64,000 nt of DNA from Symbiodinium natans (taxonomy: Eukaryota; Sar; Dinophyceae; Suessiales; Symbiodiniaceae), in the NCBI GenBank assembly GCA_905221605.1, contig CAJNDS010002412.1, positions 2,083,929 to 2,147,928 on the forward strand, read 5' to 3'. This document shows positions 58,710-64,000 of this stretch, piece after piece; positions within the stretch are counted from its first letter, which is position 1; every line of letters begins with the position of its first letter. The translations under genes and the position numbers were made by a program. The notes below the pieces were generated by a model. The model made no database searches. It had not been told where the DNA came from and worked only from the letters and a program-made list of their open reading frames with translations.

Positions 58710-59849
58710 AACCCTAAACCCTAAACCCTGAACCTAACCCTATCTAGACCCCAAACCGTAAACGAAACTGTGTAGCCCTATGAGCACGAAAGAAAACAAA
58801 GTCTTCGAGCCCCCAAAAGCTCTCTTCGAACACTCAAATGAGTGCCCTTGAAGTCTGTTTAGGGGGTTGGAGGCTGAGAGTGTTCAGGGGTGTGTAGTTG
58901 TTAGGGTTCAGGGATTAGGGTTTATACCCTGGACCCTAAACCCTAAACCCTAAATACCCTAAACCCTAAATACTCTAAACCTTAGATCCTAAACCCTAAA
59001 CCCTGAACCCGAAACCCTGTAGGGTTTATCGGGGTTTAGAGGAGTTTAGACGTGTTTGTCGGGGCTTAGGGTCTTAGCTTGGAGGACATTCAGGTCCCGG
59101 ATCGCAGCGCCTTGAGTGCCTCGACCGAACTCGCGTTGGGATAGGGTTTCGGTTTTAGGGTTTAGGTTTGGGGTATGGGGTTTAGGGTTTAGGGTTTAGG
59201 GATAATATAGGGTTTAGGGTTTCGGGGTTAAGGGCAACGAATTTCGGCTCAGCCTTTTGGATGCGTTTCTGTTCTTACTTGCAATCCTAAACCCTAAGCC
59301 CTAAACCCTAGACCCTAGACCCTAGATTCCTAGACCTTAGACCCTAAACCCAACAGTTCGGAGTTCAAGGTGGACAAGCATTCCGACAGCTGACTGTTTT
59401 GGGTTGTTGTCAAAATGGGGGGGTCCTTTTTTGGATCCTATTCTAACAACGGCACCTAATATCTTGGGTACCCCAAAAGGGACTGTGATTTTCACAGCCG
59501 CCCAAATATAAACTTAACCTTTGTCCCGAAACCAAGACCCAACTTATTACTCTAAGGGCTGCCCTGTTGTTGGGGGATTGTGGATGACCTTAGCAGCCCT
59601 AGGCGTTACACTTTACCCTAAAAAACCTCATCTTTAGGTGCTCCGTGTTTTAAAGGTGTCCTTTGCTGCAGGTGGGCGGGATAATTTTCAGGGCTTCGGG
59701 GTGTAAGGGTTGAGGGGCTCAAAGTTCAGGTTAGGCTCGATGTCCCAAACGCCCTAAGCGTTAAAATCTCCGAGCCTCTCTTTGCTGACCCACTTCAAAG
59801 GCCCACGGTTTAGGGTTTAGGGTTTAGGGTTTAGGGTTGAGAAGCCCAG

Positions 59850-59926
59850 GAGAGCAGATCCGCGCCATCGACTCATGGCTGGAGGACGATATTCACGCCC
59901 GCGAGAAGCTGGACGAAGGCAGAGGG
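59850..59926 (+). CDS. Exon-like island
   Basis: The 77 bp open piece encodes EQIRAIDSWLEDDIHAREKL. The acceptor is CCCAG|G and the donor GGG|GTGTGG. Family not recognised. Confidence 0.5.
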
Positions 59927-61353
59927 GTGTGGGGTTTGGGGTTTAGGGTTTAGGGTTTAGGGTTTAGGCTTCATGGACCCTATAACCGCAAACCCTAAAC
60001 CCTAAACCCTAAACCCTAAACCCTGGGCCGCAGGTATCCTGAAGATCAGGTGTGCTTCATAGGGGTGCAGGGTTGAGGCTGAAGGGGTGTCAGGGTCTGG
60101 GTTAGGGTTTAGGGTTTAGGATTTAGGATGTAGGGTTTTGGGTTTAGGGTTTTGAGTTTTGGGTTTAGGGTTTAGGGTGCATGCAGTCGTATATTTACAC
60201 GAGCATTCTTTCCTGCACAAATATGTATGTACTTATGTACACACACACACAACATGCACGTGCACGTGCAACTTAATCAGTCGTCCGCTGGCATGCACAA
60301 AGACAACGTCATTCTTAGGGATATTTGGATTGATTTTTAAATATTTTGGGCACTAGGATTCCTCAGAAACCGCGAAAACTAAAACATGCCAGCGTTCCAA
60401 GTTCAGTATAGCATTGAGATACGAGTATGTAGAAAGACCACTGCCCCCCCCCCCCCCCCCATTGAGCATCTTCAGCCCCAAGCCCCAAACCCGAAGCCCC
60501 TAAACTGTCGTTGTCTAAAGACCCCAAAGCCCCTAAACCCCCAAACCCGAACCCCTCAACCCGAACCCCTCAACCCGAATTCTAAACCCTAAACCCAATA
60601 CCCAAAACCCGAGGCGAATTCCCTGAAACCCCCGAACCGTAAACCCTAAACCCTAAACCCTAAACCCTAAACCCTAAACCCTAAACCCTAAACCCTAAAC
60701 CCTAAACCCTTACACCAACTCCACGAAGGCACAGGTTGAGGGTTTAGGGTGTAGGGTTTAGGGTTTAGGGGTTGGGGTTTAGCGTAGTTTTGGGTTTCTT
60801 CGACCCCCTCGAGGACCCAAAGTGGGCCTTTATTCCTATATTCAGGGGTGAGGTTCCCTCCTAGACCTCTTTAGAAGCCGAAAGGGCGCGCGTTTGCACT
60901 CCTCGGTTTTACAGCGACCTTCGGGCCTCAACAAGTCCTAGGCGCTAAACTCCAAGTCCTAACCAGAGCCTGAAACTCTAAAGCCTTTGAGGTTTAGGGT
61001 TTAGGGTTAGGGTTTAGGGTTTGAGGTTTAGGGTTTAGGGTTTAGGGTTATAAGCCCTCACCCTACAACCCTCAACCTTAGAGAAACCCAGCGTTGCCCA
61101 AGCCCCAAAGATGCTACACCCTTCGATGCCTACAAACCCTGTAAACCGAGTAAAGCCTAGCAAATCCCTGCACACCAGGGTTTAGGGTTTAGGAGTTAGG
61201 AGTTTAGGGTTTTGGGTTGAGGATTAATAAGGTTTAGGGTTTAGGGTTTAGGAGTTTAGGGTTTTGGGTTGAGGATTTAGAAGGTTTAGGGTTTAGGGTT
61301 TGACCCCAAAGCCTCAAAGTCGCCCTAAGCCCGGAACTTGAACCGGCTGCCAG

Positions 61354-61403
61354 GAGTGAGAGCCCCACGTCGTCCAAGATCACCGCAGATGTCGCTTCAG
61401 GAG
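61354..61403 (+). CDS. Exon-like island
   Basis: It encodes SESPTSSKITADVASG. The acceptor is GCCAG|G and the donor GGAG|GTTCCC. A polyC tract follows. Confidence 0.45.
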
Positions 61404-62289
61404 GTTCCCCCCCCCCCCCCCCCCCAAACCCTAAACCCTAAACCCTAAACCCTAAACCCTATAAACCCTATAAACCCTAAACCCTTAACCCTGAACCCTT
61501 GAACCCTAAACCCTAAACCCTATACCCTTCTTCGTGCCTCAGTGGGGTTGCGGGTTCAGGGATTCAGGGTTCAGGGTTAGCGGTTGCGGGGTTGAGGCTG
61601 TAGAGGTTTTGGGTGCAGGGGGTGAAGGGAGTCAAATCCTACACAAGAAGTTGGTAGTTGAACAACTAGCCTTTAGCCTCTGGTGTTCAAACAGTTTTTA
61701 TCATCTATAACATCCCAGCCTGTTAGCCCTTGCTTCCCAAAGGAAACTGTAGAAGGAAGGGTTTAGAGTTTAGGGCTTAGGTCTTAGGGTTTAGGATTTA
61801 GAGTTTACACTTTAGAGTTTCGGGTTTGCAGGGTTTAGGGTTTATAAGGTTTTAGGGTTCAGGGTTCTGGAAAGTTTGAGCACAAGCAACCACCTGAAGT
61901 CCTCAACGCTAAGCCCGAATTCCTAGACCCTAAAGCCAAAACCTAAACCCTAAACCCTGAACCCTGAACACTGAACCCTAAACCCTAAACCCTAGCCCTC
62001 GTTAACCCACGGCACCTTAGCCCCCAAATCCCCAAAACCCTCAGCCAAACCCTCAAACCGCCCTAACCCCCCAACAACCATACACCCTGAAATGACAGGC
62101 TGGGAGTTTAGGGTTGAGAATAGGAAGTAGGGTTTAGGGTTTAGGGTTGAGGGTTCAGGGCGAAAGCTGAGTAGCCCGGTCTAGACCAGCTTCCTTTTCA
62201 GCGTCTGCAAACCCTGGTGGTATGAAAGTTACGTAGCAGCACCCCAAACCCCTAAGCCCTAAACCCTAAAGCCCTCAAGCCCTAAAGCC

Positions 62290-62640
62290 CTAAACCCAAA
62301 CCCTATAAACCCTAAACCCTATAAACCCTATAAACCCTGTAAACCCTATAAACCCTATCCCAACCGCTATAAACCCTATAAACCCCATAAACCCTATAAG
62401 CCCTATAAGCCCTATAAGCCCTATAAGCCCTATAAGCCCTATAAACCCTATCCCAACCGCTATAAACCCTATAAACCCTATAAACCCTATAAGCCCTATA
62501 AGTCCTATAAACCCTATAAACCCCTAAAAACCTCATAAACCCCAATAAACCCTATAAACCCTATAAGTCCTATAAACCCTATAAACCCCTAAAAACCTCA
62601 TAAACCCCAATAAACCCTATAAACCCTATAAACCCTACCC
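62290..62640 (-). repeat. TATAAACCC variant array
   Basis: A 9 bp variant (CCCTATAAA, CCCTATAAG) with larger repeated blocks, including two copies of CCTATCCCAACCGCTATAAA. It keeps a minus frame open as a tyrosine-rich artefact. Confidence 0.85.
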
Positions 62641-63150
62641 TAAGCCCTACGCAGGCGATGGAGAGCAGCAAGAATGCTCCAGCAGCCCGCGAGGCCAGGC
62701 CAAGTCCTTGGGAACCGAAGCCCTCCCTGAAGCCCTGAAGCCCTGAAGCCCTGAAGCCCTGAGGCCCTGAGGCCCTGAGGCCCTGAAGCCCTAAACCCTA
62801 AACCCTAAACCCTAAGCCCTAAACCCTAAACCCTAAACCCTGTCAGCTCAGGATTTAAGGTGTTGGGGCAAAAAAACGGTCCCGGAGTTGTCTTGGGCAC
62901 GAGTTGTTCACGTTCTGTGGGCTCCTCGTCCCAAACCCTAAACCCTACAAAACCCCGAACCTACTAGGGTTTAGGGTTTAGGGTTTAGGGTTTAGGGTTT
63001 AGGGTTCAGCATCTCAAGTTCGAGCATTTACCTGGCCAGCAGTGTGTGTAGGCAACGGGAAAAAAACCCACCCGCCGAAAGAATCCCATAACATTAAGAA
63101 GCAAAAAGTTCTTTAATTTCTGTTCAGACGCACCAAGAGGCCACACAATC

Positions 63151-63402
63151 GTGCTGAACAATGGGGGTCCAAATGGGTCAGACAGGTCAAAACGCCAAAT
63201 TCGTGCTGAACAATGGGGGTCCAAATGGGTCAGACGGGTGAAAACGCAAAATTCCTGCTGAACAATGTATTTCCAAATGGGTCGGACGGGTCAAAACGCC
63301 AAATTCGTGCTGAACAATGGGGGAGCCAAATGGGTCAGACGGGTGAAAACGCCAAATTCGTGCTGAACAATGGGGGTCCAAATGGGTCAGACGGGTGAAA
63401 AG
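63151..63402 (+). repeat. 52 bp tandem repeat, five units
   Basis: The unit contains GTGCTGAACAATGGGGGTCC and AAATGGGTCAGACGGGT. Copies differ by 1-6 bases; unrelated to the telomere-like DNA around it. Confidence 0.85.
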
Positions 63403-64000
63403 GATTTATTCTGGGGATGCAAGGGTGTAAAGATTGAAAGGTGTAAGGGTTGAAGGCCTTGGGGGGTTGTAAGGTCAAGGGTTGAAGCGTTCAAGGGTTC
63501 ACAGGCTTAAGGGTTTAGGACCCTAAACCCTAAACTCTAAACCCTAAAGCCTAAAGCCTAAACCCTAAACCCTAAGCCTAAACCCTAAACCCTAAATAGG
63601 GTTTAGTGTCTAGTGTGGTTTAGGGTTTAGGGTTTAGAGTTTAGAGGGAACAAGCTTTCAGCCTTTAGGGGTTGGGGGTTCGGGCAGCTTGTAGAAACTG
63701 CACGAAACTCCAAACTCTAAACCCTAAACCCTAAACCACGCTAGACACTTAACCCTATTTAGGGTTCAGTTAGGGTTTAGGATTAGGGTTTAGGGTTTAG
63801 AGTTTAACGCCTAAATTTTTGAACCAGGTCCACGTGTTGATTGCCAGGGCTGTTGGAGTAGGAAGGTTAACGGACACAAGCTCCGAAGCCTGCTTAGCCT
63901 GTTCGGCCCTTCTGCGTCTCCTTCGACCATGGAAAGCTGGGGTTTAGGGTTTCGGGTTTAGGGTTTAGGGTTTGGGGAATTACGAAAACTGTTCTGAGCT
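63403..64000. repeat. Telomere-like DNA
   Basis: CCCTAAA at 63520-63595 and mixed TTTAGGG further on. A sequence near 63600-63625 recurs inverted at 63735-63760 (CTAGTGTGG / CCACGCTAG), so the segment can fold back. Confidence 0.55.

Larger units (their letters stand above)
58710..62289. other. Telomere-like arrays and unique DNA after the transposon
   Basis: CCCTAAA at 60636-60712, mixed blocks elsewhere, polyC at 60446-60460 and 61408-61425. Only the islands at 59850 and 61354 look coding. Confidence 0.55.

Noticed and set aside
62312-62545. Tyrosine/arginine-rich frame
   Set aside because: Translation of the TATAAACCC array.
1-64000. CRISPR-like arrays (regular repeats with unique spacers)
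   Set aside because: The unique pieces vary from tens to hundreds of bases, units are 7-9 bp in tandem, and no cas genes occur; the genome is eukaryotic.
1-64000. Plant chromosome end
   Set aside because: TTTAGGG alone would fit, but the arrays are interstitial and in both orientations, and the channel type and GC/GA donors point to a dinoflagellate.

Overview
The window looks like nuclear DNA of a dinoflagellate; no genus can be named. Four things support this. (i) TTTAGGG/CCCTAAA-type telomere-like repeats are scattered in both orientations across almost the whole window. (ii) A split gene encodes the single-domain voltage-gated cation channel plus EF-hand layout that is very common in dinoflagellates. 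(iii) Its inferred introns use mixed GT, GC and GA donors and almost invariably an AG|G acceptor. (iv) A transposon with dinoflagellate-like base composition and introns is present. There is no rRNA, tRNA, CRISPR array or bacterial operon.

Layout. 1-17.9 kb: telomere-like arrays and variants (TTAAGGGG, CCCCAAA, TTATAGGG) separated by 100-300 bp of unique DNA. Several of these unique pieces are protein-like micro-exons on either strand, including one with an EF-hand loop. Three ~100 bp MITE-like elements with GGGATGTTCCCC-type ends lie at 10.3, 11.0 and 15.9 kb. 17.9-32.4 kb (minus strand): one voltage-gated cation channel gene in at least 22 exons of 19-87 bp, about 1.07 kb of coding sequence spread over 14.5 kb. 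It covers S2 to S6, the pore, two EF-hands and the stop codon. The S1 end was not found. An intronless gene for a putative secreted or surface glycoprotein (26.1-27.2 kb, same strand) sits inside one of its introns.

33.1-41.9 kb: an 8.8 kb block bounded by ~62 bp terminal inverted repeats. It holds no recognisable gene, only three kinds of satellite: AT/GC palindromic modules, a hairpin satellite, and a ~0.4 kb purine/pyrimidine monomer arranged in a ~1.19 kb trimeric higher-order repeat. 41.9-47.7 kb: telomere-like arrays with some plus-strand exon-like islands.

47,746-58,707: an 11 kb DNA transposon with 11 bp perfect terminal inverted repeats and a TA target duplication, inserted into a CCCTAAA array. 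It carries six plus-strand genes. The last is a transposase of the CACTA/CMC type (D...D..H...E layout with a CxxC knuckle), interrupted by one small intron and one homopolymer frame break. The other five are unrecognised proteins, including a U1-type zinc-finger protein, a four-cysteine protein and an RG-rich protein. Both coding and non-coding parts of this element, and apparently nothing outside it, are studded with several dozen copies of a 13-nt hairpin, consensus GCGGTYGNGCCGC. Its stem bases covary (GTGG/CCAC, CCGG/CCGG, ACGG/CCGT, TCGG/CCGA). This is the strongest candidate for an undescribed system in the window.

58.7-64 kb: telomere-like arrays, TATAAACCC variants, a 52 bp tandem repeat and two further plus-strand micro-exons. 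Many open frames in the satellite and telomere-like DNA are judged spurious.
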